From positions 128,735-192,734 of the forward strand of contig NZ_JACSPQ010000005.1 of assembly GCF_014837055.1 (NCBI RefSeq): 64,000 nt of DNA, in the 5' to 3' direction. Below, piece after piece: positions 25,285-34,750 of the stretch (position 1 is its first letter; each line of letters begins with the position of its first letter). The position numbers and the translations under genes were made by a program. Under the pieces are notes generated by a model that worked only from the letters and a program-made list of their open reading frames with translations, searched no databases and had not been told where the DNA came from. Source of the DNA: Phocaeicola faecium (lineage in GTDB: Bacteria; Bacteroidota; Bacteroidia; Bacteroidales; Bacteroidaceae).

Positions 25285-25632
25285 ATGAATCAATACGAAA
25301 CCGTTTTCATTTTAACTCCCGTTTTGTCTGACGCTCAGATGAAGGAAGCGGTAGAGAAGTTCAAAGCAATCCTGACTCAGGAAGGTGCTGAGATCATCAA
25401 TGAAGAAAACTGGGGATTGAAGAAGTTGGCTTATCCTATCCAGAAGAAAACTACCGGTTTTTATCAACTGATTGAGTTTAAGGCAGAACCGTCTGTTATT
25501 GCAAAATTGGAAGTAAACTTCCGTCGTGACGAACGTGTAATCCGTTTCTTGACATTCAGAATGGATAAGTACGCTGCAGAATATGCTGCTAAGAGAAGAA
25601 ATGTAAAATCAACTAAAAAGGAGGAAAACTAA
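25285..25632 (+). CDS. rpsF: 30S ribosomal protein bS6
   Basis: 115 residues with the ferredoxin-like S6 fold; starts '[12 protein letters not shown]' and contains '[20 protein letters not shown]' and '[18 protein letters not shown]'. It binds bS18 on the small-subunit platform. First gene of a three-gene operon. Unlike the two genes behind it, its own start lacks a Shine-Dalgarno sequence; the leader is A/T only. Confidence 0.97.
   Translation: MNQYETVFILTPVLSDAQMKEAVEKFKAILTQEGAEIINEENWGLKKLAYPIQKKTTGFYQLIEFKAEPSVIAKLEVNFRRDERVIRFLTFRMDKYAAEYAAKRRNVKSTKKEEN
25618..25624 (+). promoter_or_regulatory. Strong Shine-Dalgarno sequence of rpsR
   Basis: AAGGAGG, 10 bases before the rpsR ATG, overlapping the end of rpsF. 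Nearly all other starts in the window lack such a site. Confidence 0.85.
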
Positions 25633-25634
25633 TC

Positions 25635-25904
25635 ATGGCACAGCAACAATCAGAAATCAGATATTTAACTCCGCCCTCAGTAGACGTTAAAAAGAAGAAA
25701 TACTGCCGTTTTAAAAAGAACGGTATCAAGTATATCGATTATAAAGATCCTGAATTCTTGAAGAAATTCTTGAATGAACAAGGTAAAATCCTTCCGCGCC
25801 GTATTACCGGTACTTCATTGAAGTTCCAACGTCGTATTGCGCAAGCTGTGAAGAGAGCACGTCACTTGGCGTTGCTGCCTTACGTAACTGATATGATGAA
25901 ATAA
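25635..25904 (+). CDS. rpsR: 30S ribosomal protein bS18
   Basis: 89 residues; the core '[16 protein letters not shown]' and '[18 protein letters not shown]' are the S18 signatures. It pairs with bS6 on the platform next to the 3' end of 16S rRNA. It has a strong Shine-Dalgarno sequence 10 bases upstream. In Bacteroidetes ribosomes bS18 helps hide the anti-Shine-Dalgarno sequence, so this site could allow autoregulation (inference from known structure). Confidence 0.97.
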   Translation: MAQQQSEIRYLTPPSVDVKKKKYCRFKKNGIKYIDYKDPEFLKKFLNEQGKILPRRITGTSLKFQRRIAQAVKRARHLALLPYVTDMMK

Positions 25905-25906
25905 TT

Positions 25907-25914
25907 AAAGGAGG
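25907..25914 (+). promoter_or_regulatory. Strong Shine-Dalgarno sequence of rplI
   Basis: AAAGGAGG, 9 bases before the rplI ATG, between rpsR and rplI. Confidence 0.85.
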
Positions 25915-25923
25915 AATAAGAGT

Positions 25924-26373
25924 ATGGAAATTATTTTGAAAGAAGACGTAGTTAACTTGGGCTACAAGAATGATATTGTAACCGTTAAGTCTGGTTATGG
26001 TCGTAACTATCTTATTCCGACGGGAAAAGCAGTTATCGCATCTCCGGCTGCCAAGAAAATGTTGGCTGAAGAATTGAAGCAACGCGCACACAAGTTGGAA
26101 AAAATTAAGAAAGATGCTGAAGCAGTGGCTGAATCACTGAAAGGCGTTTCTTTGAAAATTGCTACCAAAGTTAGTGCAACAGGCGTTATCTATGGTTCTG
26201 TAAGCAATATCCAAATTGCTGACGAATTGGCTAAATTGGGTCACAACATCGATCGTAAGATTATCGTTGTGAAAGGTCAAGTGAAGGAAGTTGGTCAATA
26301 CACCGCAACCGTTAAACTTCATAAGGAAGTTTCTGTTGAAATTCCGTTTGAAGTTGTTGCAGAAGAAGCTTAA
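25924..26373 (+). CDS. rplI: 50S ribosomal protein bL9
   Basis: 149 residues: the N-terminal L9 domain ('VNLGYKNDIVTVKSGYGRNYLIP' at about 11-33, quoted in part), the long connecting helix and the C-terminal domain. It binds 23S rRNA near the L1 stalk. Last gene of the rpsF-rpsR-rplI operon, followed by a terminator. Confidence 0.97.
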   Translation: MEIILKEDVVNLGYKNDIVTVKSGYGRNYLIPTGKAVIASPAAKKMLAEELKQRAHKLEKIKKDAEAVAESLKGVSLKIATKVSATGVIYGSVSNIQIADELAKLGHNIDRKIIVVKGQVKEVGQYTATVKLHKEVSVEIPFEVVAEEA

Positions 26374-26400
26374 TTTGCTATCTGTAAATACTTGATAAAA

Positions 26401-26443
26401 AATCCCGATCGGAAATCATATTTCGGTCGGGATTCTTTTTTTT
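26401..26443 (+). terminator. Terminator of the ribosomal protein operon
   Basis: A stem of about 15 bp (AATCCCGA-CGGAAAT with ATTTCG-TCGGGATT, one mismatch) followed by CTTTTTTTTG. Confidence 0.9.
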
Positions 26444-26560
26444 GTCTCTATGTGCAGGTGAAATCTGGACCTGAATCTTTTATGTGATGAATGGAGATAA
26501 CGTTTGCCGGTTGCCGGTTCTTGGTTTGTTTTATTCAATTAGGGGGAGACGTACGGACAT

Positions 26561-26597
26561 AAAAAAAAGTCTGGCAGTGCTTTCGCACCCAGACTTT
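26561..26597 (-). terminator. Terminator of the small lipoprotein gene
   Basis: A 9-bp stem AAAGTCTGG / CCAGACTTT whose minus-strand reading ends in eight T residues. Confidence 0.9.
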
Positions 26598-26621
26598 CAA
26601 TTCTCTCTAATGTTCGTTAGA

Positions 26622-26813
26622 TTATTCAGCTACAACAGCAGAGTCAGTAGCTGCTGAATCAACAACTGCTGCTGAGTCAGTTGCAACCGGAGCAACTTCT
26701 TCTACAGTAGTTGCAGTTGAATCTACGTTAGCTTCAGTGTTAGCTGCTTGGTTACCGCAAGATGCGAAAGAAATAGCAGCAAATGCTACGAACAAAAATA
26801 CTAATTTTTTCAT
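26622..26813 (-). CDS. Small low-complexity lipoprotein
   Basis: 63 residues. A lipoprotein signal ends in 'ISFASCG' (Cys at residue 19); the mature 45 residues are almost only Ala, Thr, Val, Asp, Ser and Glu, acidic and presumably disordered. It has its own -7 box (TATCTTTG, 26866-26873, minus) and a strong terminator, so it is probably an abundant monocistronic transcript. Function unknown; a periplasmic or surface spacer-like role is a guess. Confidence 0.85.
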   Translation of the reverse strand: MKKLVFLFVAFAAISFASCGNQAANTEANVDSTATTVEEVAPVATDSAAVVDSAATDSAVVAE

Positions 26814-27147
26814 TTTCTTTGCTTTTTTAAATCTGTAATACTTATGTTGTTCTCTTAAAACGTTGCAAAGATACAGACTTTTAGAATACGTTGTTCTTTT
26901 AAAGCCTACTTTTTTTCAAAAAAATATGTTTTTAAATATAAATTTCTTTATCTCTGCCGTTTGGACGCAAGTAAATGCGTATGTAAAGCCGTATAGGGCG
27001 GTTTGTTGACGGATGGTTTTGTGGCATGGATAAAAGGATTATTTAATAATTATTGAGTATTAATGCAGGGAGTAGGTGCTTAACGCGGGAGAATCCGATA
27101 AAAATGTGTAACTTTGTAGCATCTACCAATCGAGACTAAAATTATAT
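26814..27147. other. Non-coding divergent promoter interval
   Basis: 334 bases. The minus-strand lipoprotein promoter box lies at 26866-26873 and the mtaB -7 box TAACTTTG at 27109-27116. Nothing else was recognised. Confidence 0.55.
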
Positions 27148-28467
27148 ATGATAGATACAAATGTTTTTCAGGATAAAAAAGCTGTTTATTACACTTTAGG
27201 ATGTAAACTGAATTTCGCAGAAACTTCTTCTATCGGAAAGACTTTGAAAGAAGCCGGTATCCGTACCGTTCGAAAAGGAGAAAAAGCTGATATTTGCGTG
27301 ATAAATACCTGTTCGGTTACCGAAGTGGCAGATAAGAAATGCAGGCAGGCGATTCATCGTTTGTCGAAGGAACATCCCGGAGCGTTCATCGTTGTAACAG
27401 GATGTTATGCCCAGTTGAAACCGGAACAGATTGCTGATATAGAAGGGGTAGACCTTGTATTGGGGGCAGAACAGAAAGGGGAGTTGATTAATTATTTGGG
27501 CGATTTGAAGAAACGTGAACACGGAGAGGCTGTGACGACTGTTACTAAAGATATCCGTGCCTTTTCTCCGTCGTGTTCCCGCGGAGACCGTACGCGCTAT
27601 TTCTTGAAAGTGCAAGATGGTTGTGACTATTTCTGCTCATACTGTACGATACCTTTCGCACGCGGAAGAAGCCGTAACGGAAAGATTGAAGACCTTGTGG
27701 CTCAGGCGCGTCAGAGTGCGCTTGAAGGAGGAAAGGAGATTGTGCTTACCGGAGTAAACATTGGCGATTTCGGAAAAAGTACAGGCGAGAATTTTTATGA
27801 TTTGGTAAAGGCACTCGATGAAGTAGAAGGCATTGAGCGTTTCCGTATATCGTCTATTGAACCCAATTTGTTGACGGACGAAATTATCGAATACGTTGCT
27901 CGTTCAAAGCGGTTTATGCCTCATTTCCATATCCCTTTGCAGTCCGGATGCGATGAAGTGCTGAAGTTGATGCGCCGGCGATACGATACGGCTTTGTTTG
28001 CTTCTAAAATCCATAAAATAAAAGAATTAATCCCCGATGCCTTTATCGGTGTGGATGTTATTGTGGGTACGCGCGGTGAAATACCTGAATATTTTGACCG
28101 TGCTTACGAGTTTATAAAGAGTCTGGACGTTACTCAGCTCCACGTGTTCAGCTATTCCGAACGCCCCGGAACACAAGCCCTGAATATTGATTATGTGGTT
28201 TCGGCGGATGAAAAACATCGCAGAAGCCAGCAGCTTTTGGCGCTTTCGGAAGAAAAGACGCGGGCTTTCTATGCGCGTCATATCGGGAAAGAAGCTGTGG
28301 TATTGATGGAGAAATCGAAAGCCGGAGCTCCGATGCATGGTTTTACGGACAATTATATCCGGGTAGAACTGCCGCACGATGATTCGCTCGATAATCAGTT
28401 GGTGCGTGTGCGGTTAGGAGAGTTTAATGAAGAAGGTACGGCACTGAAAGGGACAATTCTGGCATGA
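27148..28467 (+). CDS. mtaB: tRNA t6A37 methylthiotransferase
   Basis: 439 residues: an N-terminal UPF0004 domain binding one 4Fe-4S cluster ('GCKLNFAE', 'INTCSVT', 'GCYAQ'), a radical SAM domain with 'CDYFCSYCTIPFARGRSR' (about 155-172) and a C-terminal TRAM-like region. The 'GCKLN' start and length point to the MtaB/YqeV subgroup, which converts t6A37 to ms2t6A37 in tRNAs reading ANN codons, rather than to MiaB or RimO. It overlaps the next gene by ATGA. Confidence 0.92.
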   Translation: MIDTNVFQDKKAVYYTLGCKLNFAETSSIGKTLKEAGIRTVRKGEKADICVINTCSVTEVADKKCRQAIHRLSKEHPGAFIVVTGCYAQLKPEQIADIEGVDLVLGAEQKGELINYLGDLKKREHGEAVTTVTKDIRAFSPSCSRGDRTRYFLKVQDGCDYFCSYCTIPFARGRSRNGKIEDLVAQARQSALEGGKEIVLTGVNIGDFGKSTGENFYDLVKALDEVEGIERFRISSIEPNLLTDEIIEYVARSKRFMPHFHIPLQSGCDEVLKLMRRRYDTALFASKIHKIKELIPDAFIGVDVIVGTRGEIPEYFDRAYEFIKSLDVTQLHVFSYSERPGTQALNIDYVVSADEKHRRSQQLLALSEEKTRAFYARHIGKEAVVLMEKSKAGAPMHGFTDNYIRVELPHDDSLDNQLVRVRLGEFNEEGTALKGTILA

Positions 28468-29486
28468 AAAAAGTATCGGTAGTCATATTAAATTGGAATG
28501 GGGCTGACATGCTTCGTCGTTTCTTGCCCTCGGTATTAGCTTGCTCACAGGCAGAAGGCGTAGAGGTATGTGTGGCAGATAACGGTTCGACGGACGATTC
28601 TTGCGAAATTATCAAATGGGAGTTTCCCGATGTGCGGCTGATTCGTTTGGCAGAAAACTATGGTTTTGCCGAAGGGTATAACAAGGCTTTGAAGCAGGTG
28701 GAGGCAGAGTATGTGGTTCTGCTGAATAGCGATGTTGAGGTTACTCCGGATTGGCTCACTCCAATGGTCGATTACATGGATACCCACCCCGATGTGGCTG
28801 CCTGTCAGCCTAAAATATTAAGTTATCATGAGCGGAATAGCTTTGAATATGCTGGTGCGGCAGGCGGATTTATAGACTGTTACGGCTATCCGTTTTGCCG
28901 GGGACGTATCTTTGAATCGGTGGAGGAAGATAGAGGGCAGTATGACAAGGTTGTTTCTGTTTTTTGGGCAACGGGGGCTGCGTTACTGATTCGGCTGAAA
29001 GTTTATCAGGAAGTGGGCGGGCTGGACGGACGTTTCTTTGCCCACATGGAGGAGATAGACCTTTGTTGGCGTTTGCGCAGTCGCGGTCACAATGTGGTTT
29101 GCTTGCCTTCAAGTAGCGTATATCACGTAGGGGGAGCCACGCTGAAAAAGGATAACCCGCACAAAACGTTCTTGAATTTTCGCAATAACTTGCTGATGCT
29201 CTACAAAAATTTGCCCGAAAAAGAACTTCGTCGGGTGATGTGCGTGCGCGCCTGTTTAGATTATGTAGCGGCCGCTTTTTTCTTTCTGAAGGCAGATTTT
29301 CATAATGCTCATGCCGTAATCGAAGCGCGTAAGGAGTACCTCCGTTTGCGCCCGCAGTTCGTTGACGACCGGCGTAAGAACCTTGCTTCTACACAGTTGA
29401 CAGACATCCCCGAACGTTTTCGTTTCAGTATCTTGTGGCAGGCAAAAGTGCGCGGGCGCAAGGTCTTTACAGCATTGTTCCGTTGA
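28464..29486 (+). CDS. Family 2 glycosyltransferase
   Basis: 340 residues with a GT-A fold: 'VILNWNGADMLRRFLPSV' at the start, 'VADNGSTDDS' (about 35-44), the metal-binding 'LLNSDVEV' and the acceptor region 'FFAHMEEIDLCWRLRSRG'. It resembles rhamnosyltransferase-like members that add sugars to surface polysaccharides; the acceptor is unknown. No membrane helix is evident. The start overlaps the mtaB stop (ATGA). Confidence 0.88.
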   Translation: MKKVSVVILNWNGADMLRRFLPSVLACSQAEGVEVCVADNGSTDDSCEIIKWEFPDVRLIRLAENYGFAEGYNKALKQVEAEYVVLLNSDVEVTPDWLTPMVDYMDTHPDVAACQPKILSYHERNSFEYAGAAGGFIDCYGYPFCRGRIFESVEEDRGQYDKVVSVFWATGAALLIRLKVYQEVGGLDGRFFAHMEEIDLCWRLRSRGHNVVCLPSSSVYHVGGATLKKDNPHKTFLNFRNNLLMLYKNLPEKELRRVMCVRACLDYVAAAFFFLKADFHNAHAVIEARKEYLRLRPQFVDDRRKNLASTQLTDIPERFRFSILWQAKVRGRKVFTALFR

Positions 29487-29511
29487 TGTGGAAGCCGGAA
29501 TACAGCGTTGA

Positions 29512-29633
29512 CTCAAACTTTATCCGGCTTTTTCGGTAGCTTGAAAACACTAACGGTTAGACCGATTGGTTCTATGGGTAGAAACGGTGAGTTCTACCGC
29601 TTAGGATGACCAACACTAACGGTAGTGTTTGAG
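29512..29633 (+). repeat. Intergenic 122-bp repeat, copy C
   Basis: Bounded by a perfect terminal inverted repeat CTCAAAC / GTTTGAG. It includes CACTAACGGTTAG, GGTTCTATGGGTAG and the perfect hairpin AACACTAACGGTAGTGTT (7-bp stem, loop ACGG). It fills the gap between the convergent glycosyltransferase and miaA genes, ending 4 bases from the miaA stop codon. Confidence 0.9.
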
Positions 29634-29637
29634 AGCT

Positions 29638-30546
29638 TTATCCGGCGATGTTTTCTTGGATATATGCTTCTATTTTATCTGTTTCATCGGGGTGGAACCA
29701 TGCGATGTCTGCATCGCGCTTAAACCATGTCATTTGTTTGCGTGAATAAATGCGCGAGTTTTGCTTGATTTTTTCGATGGCGAACGGTAGCGTCCATGTT
29801 CCGTCGAGGTAATTAAATATTTCTTTATACCCCACGGTGTTCAGCGAATTCAGGTGGCGATACGGATAAACGCTCCGCGCTTCTTCCACTAATCCTTCGT
29901 CTATCATTTGGTCTACCCGCCGGTTGATTCGTTCGTACAATTCTTCACGGTCTCGTTTCAAGCCTATTTTCAGTATGTGGAACGGGCGTTTTTTGTTACT
30001 GCGTGTGCGGAACGACGTATACGTTTTTCCGGTCATGTAGCAAATTTCCAAAGCATGAACCACCCGCTTCGGATTCTTTAAATCTACGATGTTGTAATAT
30101 TCAGGATCGAGCAGTTTCAGTTCGGCGCATAATCGTTCCAGCCCTTCCGTTTCGTAGCGGTGAATCATCAGTTCGCGTGTTTCCCTGTCTACGGTAGGGA
30201 TGTCGTCTATACCCTTACATACGGCATCGACGTACATCATCGAGCCTCCGGTGAGTAAAACAACGGGATGGATTTGGAAAAGCTGATTTAATGTGTTTAA
30301 CACATCAGCTTCGTATTGGGCTGCGCTGTAATAATCGGTAAGTTGCAGTGTTCCCACGAAATGATGGCGCACGCGCTCCAGTTGTTCTCTGGTAGGAGCT
30401 GCCGTTCCTATTTTCAAGTCCGCATAAAGTTGCCGCGAGTCGGCAGAGATGATTTCTGTGTGGTAATTCTCAGCTATTTTCAAACTGAGTTCCGTTTTCC
30501 CGACACCTGTCGGGCCGATTAGTACGATAAGTGTGGGAGTTTGCAT
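29638..30546 (-). CDS. miaA: tRNA dimethylallyltransferase
   Basis: 302 residues. The P-loop is '[12 protein letters not shown]' (11-22), followed by '[19 protein letters not shown]' and '[10 protein letters not shown]'. The C-terminal part includes '[17 protein letters not shown]' and '[16 protein letters not shown]'. It adds a dimethylallyl group to A37 of tRNAs reading UNN codons. Last gene of the lipid A cluster direction, but a terminator separates it from the PRiA4-type gene. Confidence 0.96.
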   Translation of the reverse strand: MQTPTLIVLIGPTGVGKTELSLKIAENYHTEIISADSRQLYADLKIGTAAPTREQLERVRHHFVGTLQLTDYYSAAQYEADVLNTLNQLFQIHPVVLLTGGSMMYVDAVCKGIDDIPTVDRETRELMIHRYETEGLERLCAELKLLDPEYYNIVDLKNPKRVVHALEICYMTGKTYTSFRTRSNKKRPFHILKIGLKRDREELYERINRRVDQMIDEGLVEEARSVYPYRHLNSLNTVGYKEIFNYLDGTWTLPFAIEKIKQNSRIYSRKQMTWFKRDADIAWFHPDETDKIEAYIQENIAG

Positions 30547-30552
30547 AGAGAA

Positions 30553-30632
30553 TGATTAAAAAAGAAGCACGAATTACACATGAATACGCAGCTTGGTCTT
30601 TATCCTGCCGCTTAGCTTTGTGTAATTCGTGC
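30553..30632 (-). terminator. Terminator of the lipid A operon
   Basis: A 14-bp perfect inverted repeat (30567-30580 with 30619-30632) with a 38-base loop; on the minus strand it is followed by TTCTTTTTTAATC. Confidence 0.75.
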
Positions 30633-30648
30633 CGTGTTAAAGGGATGT

Positions 30649-31203
30649 TTAATATTTATCTTCGTCGTAAGGATTACCTCCTTCATTCATGTCGAACCCT
30701 TCGGGGTCGAAGTCTTCCAAATCAAATTCTTGGTCACCGTAAAAGTTTTCATCAAGGTCGAGTGCAGCATTCGTATTCATTTGCTCATCGAAATCAATGG
30801 TTTGCTGGGGTGCTTCTCCCTCTTTCCGTGAACAAACAGCCTTGTCTAAGTCTTTACCTGTGATGATTTCTGATAATTCAATGAAGAACACACGTTCTGC
30901 CAGCGGGTCGAATACGTATAACAGTTTTTGTTTTTCGTCCTCAAGTAGTTCGCTCAAGCGAGTGTCGCGCATTACGTATGTATCTTCTTCCGAGCTTCCT
31001 CCGCCCATGTCCTCCAGTGTGACTTCTGTTTCTTTTTCCCAATCGTCGTCGCAGATGAAAAAAGAAGTCATTTGGTCGTCTTTATAGCCGACAGATTTCA
31101 ATATTGCTTCGTGGAGATCGTAAAACGAAGCATCAGAGTCGATTTTTATTTCTCTAAAGAAACCATCGACTTCGTCTGATATGATTCTAAACTTATATAC
31201 CAT
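30649..31203 (-). CDS. pRiA4b ORF-3-like protein
   Basis: 184 residues. The first 130 match the look of the plasmid pRiA4b ORF-3 family: 'YKFRIISDEVDGFFREIKID' start, 'TSFFICDDDWEK', 'YVMRDTRLSELL', 'LLYVFDPLAERVFFIEL'. The last 50 residues are strongly acidic and low in complexity. Soluble, function unknown. It follows lpxA by 52 bases on the same strand and is the last gene before the terminator. Confidence 0.8.
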   Translation of the reverse strand: MVYKFRIISDEVDGFFREIKIDSDASFYDLHEAILKSVGYKDDQMTSFFICDDDWEKETEVTLEDMGGGSSEEDTYVMRDTRLSELLEDEKQKLLYVFDPLAERVFFIELSEIITGKDLDKAVCSRKEGEAPQQTIDFDEQMNTNAALDLDENFYGDQEFDLEDFDPEGFDMNEGGNPYDEDKY

Positions 31204-31255
31204 TGTTACTTTTGTTTTAGTCGTTTATTGACGAGGTAAAGTTACAAAAATCTTT

Positions 31256-32023
31256 TCAGCGTATGATTCCTCGCTGTGAATTTTCAACAAACGAAATGAT
31301 ATATTCTATTTCTTTGCTCATAGGTATTTCGTTTCGGATTTGCTCTAACGCATCGCTTACTATTTTTCCGCTGTTGTAGATGATGCGGTAAGCGTTATGG
31401 ATATTTTCAATCAGCTCGTTTGAAAATTCCCTGCGTCGCAATCCTACGATATTGATGCCGCAGTAGGCTATCGGGTCTCGTCCGGCGATGATGAAAGGCG
31501 GAATGTCTTTGCTGAAACGGCATCCTCCTTGAATCATTACGTAGCCTCCCACGTGACAGAACTGGTGCATTAATACGCCTCCGCTGACGATGGCGTTGTC
31601 ATCAACTATAACTTCTCCTGCTATTTTGGTTGCATTTCCGATGATACAGTTGCTTCCTACGTGTGTGTCGTGAGCCACGTGTACCCCTTCCATCAGTAAG
31701 TTATTGTTTCCTACAATGGTTTTTCCTTTCGATGCAGTTCCTCGGTTGATTGTTACGTTTTCGCGGATGGTGTTATTGTCTCCTATTTCGGCGGTTGTTT
31801 CTTCCCCCCTGAATTTCAGGTCTTGCGGAATGGCCCCAATGACTGCTCCCGGAAAAATGCGGTTTCCGTTGCCGATTCGTGCGCCGTATAAAATATTCGC
31901 GTTCGGCATAATAACATTGTTATCTCCGATAACCACATTTTTATCGATGAAAACGAACGGACCTATTTCCACATTTTCTCCTATTTGGGCTTCAGGATGT
32001 ATGTATGCTAACGGACTTATCAT
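31256..32023 (-). CDS. lpxA: UDP-GlcNAc O-acyltransferase
   Basis: 255 residues of left-handed beta-helix hexapeptide repeats ('IGENVEIGPFVFI', 'IGDNNVIMPNANI') with the catalytic His in 'VHVAHDTHVGSNC' and the C-terminal helical cap. It transfers a 3-hydroxyacyl chain to UDP-GlcNAc, the first step of lipid A synthesis, in the cytoplasm. Third gene of the lpxD-lpxC/fabZ-lpxA order typical of Bacteroidetes. Confidence 0.96.
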   Translation of the reverse strand: MISPLAYIHPEAQIGENVEIGPFVFIDKNVVIGDNNVIMPNANILYGARIGNGNRIFPGAVIGAIPQDLKFRGEETTAEIGDNNTIRENVTINRGTASKGKTIVGNNNLLMEGVHVAHDTHVGSNCIIGNATKIAGEVIVDDNAIVSGGVLMHQFCHVGGYVMIQGGCRFSKDIPPFIIAGRDPIAYCGINIVGLRRREFSNELIENIHNAYRIIYNSGKIVSDALEQIRNEIPMSKEIEYIISFVENSQRGIIR

Positions 32024-32139
32024 AGCTGTATATTAAGAATAAACAAAGAAATTGCATCAAAATATTGTAGTTGTAAATCGGTTGATATTGTTGTGTTCAA
32101 GCGGTTGTTTCTTATTTTGATGCAATTCTTCATTATATA

Positions 32140-33525
32140 TTATTTGTTTTTTACGATTTGTGCCATAAATTCGGCTTCACAGACAATTTTTTCTCCTACG
32201 AATACGTATCCTTTCATAGTAGATATGCCACGTCGGATAGGAGCTGTTAACTCAACACGGAAGATTAATGTGTCTCCCGGAACTACTTTCTGACGGAACT
32301 TTACGTTGTCTATTTTCAGGAAATAGGTGGAATATCTTTCCGGTTCGTCAACAGAGTTGAGAACCAATAGTCCGCCTACTTGTGCCATAGCTTCTATTTG
32401 AAGTACACCCGGCATGACCGGTTCTTGAGGGAAATGTCCTTGAAAGAACGGTTCATTGGATGTAACGTTTTTCACTCCCACGATATGGTTTGCCCCGATA
32501 GCGATTACTTTGTCGACCAACTGGAATGGATAGCGGTGAGGAAGTAACTCACGAATGCGGTTTACATCCATCAAGGGCTTTTCGTTGCAGTTATAAATCG
32601 GTGCCTGTATTTCGTGTAAGCGGATTTCTTTTCTTAGCTGGCGCGCAAACTTATTATTGATTGTATGTCCCGGACGGGTAGCAATGATACGTCCCTTTAT
32701 AGGTTTCCCTGTCAGTGCAAGGTCGCCGATAATATCAAGCAATTTATGACGTGCCGGTTCGTTGGGCCATACCAAAGGGATATGGTTTATATATCCCAGA
32801 TGGCTTGCATCCATGTGTGGAACACCCATTACATCTGCAAGTTTGTCGAAGTTATCTTGCGTCATTTGTTTTTCGTAGATAACGATAGCGTTATCTAAAT
32901 CGCCTCCTTTGATAAGTCCGGCATTTAATAGCGGTTCAATTTCACGGACGAAAACGAATGTACGTGCCGATGCGATTTCATTTGGAAAGTCATTCATGTT
33001 TTCCAAAGTCGCGTATTGATTATTCAATATGTTCGAGTCGTAGGAAATCAATACATTGAGGCTGAACTTATCGTCTGGCAATACAATGATGGAAGAACCG
33101 GTTTCTTCGTCGCGGAATTCAATTTTCGACTTGATGATATAATAGTCTTTCGGAGCGGCTTGTTCTTCGATGCCAACACGTTTTATACATTCTACATACG
33201 CTTTTGCACTGCCGTCCAAAATTGGGAATTCAGGTCCGTTTACTTGAATAAGACAGTTGTCGATACCTGCTGCATAGAGTGCAGCTAAAGCATGTTCAAC
33301 GGTACTGACTTTCACCCCGTTTTTCCCTAAAACAGTACCACGTGTCGTATCTACAACGTTTTCTGCCACGGCATCCAATATAGGTTGGTCATCGAGGTCT
33401 ATGCGTTGTATTTTATACCCGTGATGCTCTGGGGCAGGATTGAATGTAACAGTCAATTTGACTCCTGTATGAAGTCCCTTGCCGTTCAAGGAAAAACTGC
33501 CTTTTAAGGTTTGTTGTTTCAACAT
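32140..33525 (-). CDS. lpxC/fabZ: LpxC-FabZ fusion enzyme
   Basis: 461 residues. Residues 1 to about 305 are LpxC, the zinc deacetylase of the committed lipid A step ('LHTGVKLTV', 'TVEHALAALYAAGIDN', zinc ligands in 'RHKLLDIIGDLAL'). From about 315 to the end is FabZ, the 3-hydroxyacyl-ACP dehydratase ('LLPHRYPFQLVDKV', catalytic 'GHFPQEPVMPGVLQIEAMAQ'). The fusion is well known in Bacteroidetes. It links the two fates of 3-hydroxyacyl-ACP, lipid A and fatty acids, in one polypeptide. It starts 4 bases after lpxD ends. Confidence 0.96.
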   Translation of the reverse strand: MLKQQTLKGSFSLNGKGLHTGVKLTVTFNPAPEHHGYKIQRIDLDDQPILDAVAENVVDTTRGTVLGKNGVKVSTVEHALAALYAAGIDNCLIQVNGPEFPILDGSAKAYVECIKRVGIEEQAAPKDYYIIKSKIEFRDEETGSSIIVLPDDKFSLNVLISYDSNILNNQYATLENMNDFPNEIASARTFVFVREIEPLLNAGLIKGGDLDNAIVIYEKQMTQDNFDKLADVMGVPHMDASHLGYINHIPLVWPNEPARHKLLDIIGDLALTGKPIKGRIIATRPGHTINNKFARQLRKEIRLHEIQAPIYNCNEKPLMDVNRIRELLPHRYPFQLVDKVIAIGANHIVGVKNVTSNEPFFQGHFPQEPVMPGVLQIEAMAQVGGLLVLNSVDEPERYSTYFLKIDNVKFRQKVVPGDTLIFRVELTAPIRRGISTMKGYVFVGEKIVCEAEFMAQIVKNK

Positions 33526-33529
33526 GGGT

Positions 33530-34570
33530 TTATTTATTAAGTTGTTTTTTCAGTTCTTCTATTTCTCTTTTTAGGCATCCCAATTCGGTATACATATCCG
33601 GCAATTTCTTGTAAATTACAGCCGAACGTGCGAATTGTTTGGGGTCGATAGCGGGATATCCCATCAGCGTAGTTCCCGACTTTGTGTTTCCCGGTATACC
33701 CGATTGTGCCCCCACTGTTACATGGTCGCCTATTGTTATGTGTCCTGCTACTCCTACTTGTCCGGCAAAAGTACATCGCTCTCCGATCTTTGTAGAACCG
33801 GCAATTCCTACTTGTGATGCCATGACAGTATGACTGCCTACTTCTACGTTATGTGCTATTTGAATCAGATTATCCAACTTAACTCCTTTACGGATGATGG
33901 TGGCACCCATTGTAGCGCGGTCAACGCAGGTGTTTGCTCCTATTTCTACGTCATCCTCCAGAATAGCGATTCCTATCTGGGGGATTTTTTCATAGCCATT
34001 TTCAGTAGGAGCAAACCCGAATCCGTCAGCACCTATCACCGAACCGGCATGAAGGATGCAATTATTCCCTACGCGGCAGTCATGATATATCGTAACGTTC
34101 GGATAAAGAATCGTATTGGCTCCCACTTTTGCGTTACACCCTACGGTTACGTGCGGATGGATGTAGGTATTGTCTCCAATCTCGGCACCTTCTTCAATAC
34201 ATGCAAAAGCTCCAATGTATACATTGTTACCTATCTTGGCGTTTGTTGCCACCGAAGCTAAGGGGTCAATACCTTGTTTTTTAGGCAGGCTCGCTTCGTA
34301 CAGCATCATAAGTTTTGCCAGACTTTCGTACGCATTGTCCACTTTGATAAGAGTGGCTTTTATTTCATGCTCCGGCTCAAAATCTTTATTTACCAGTACA
34401 ATGGAGGATTGCGTATTATAAATATAATGAGTGTATTTGGGGTTGGAGAGAAAAGACAATGCACCTGCAATGCCTTCTTCTATTTTGGCAAAAGTGTGTA
34501 CCGTTGCGTTTTCGTCTCCAATAATGGTTCCGTGGATGTATTCCGCAATTTGTTTAGCTGAGAACTCCAT
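33530..34570 (-). CDS. lpxD: UDP-3-O-acylglucosamine N-acyltransferase
   Basis: 346 residues: an N-terminal uridine-binding domain ('[17 protein letters not shown]'), a long left-handed beta-helix of hexapeptide repeats, catalytic His in '[13 protein letters not shown]' and a C-terminal helix. It adds the second 3-hydroxyacyl chain to UDP-glucosamine after LpxC. First gene of the lipid A operon; the 180 bases upstream contain no clear consensus promoter. Confidence 0.96.
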   Translation of the reverse strand: MEFSAKQIAEYIHGTIIGDENATVHTFAKIEEGIAGALSFLSNPKYTHYIYNTQSSIVLVNKDFEPEHEIKATLIKVDNAYESLAKLMMLYEASLPKKQGIDPLASVATNAKIGNNVYIGAFACIEEGAEIGDNTYIHPHVTVGCNAKVGANTILYPNVTIYHDCRVGNNCILHAGSVIGADGFGFAPTENGYEKIPQIGIAILEDDVEIGANTCVDRATMGATIIRKGVKLDNLIQIAHNVEVGSHTVMASQVGIAGSTKIGERCTFAGQVGVAGHITIGDHVTVGAQSGIPGNTKSGTTLMGYPAIDPKQFARSAVIYKKLPDMYTELGCLKREIEELKKQLNK

Positions 34571-34750
34571 AATATTTTTTTGTTCTTTTATTCCTTTTGT
34601 TCCTTTATACCTTTTGGTTAATAACTGCCTAAATTGGCATACTCATCAGATAATTATGCAAATTACGTGTTTTTTTTTCAGAAATCCGTGAAAAATGTCA
34701 TTTTTTTCTCCTTGCACGCTTGAAAATCTTTGAACAGACGGCTTTTCCGG

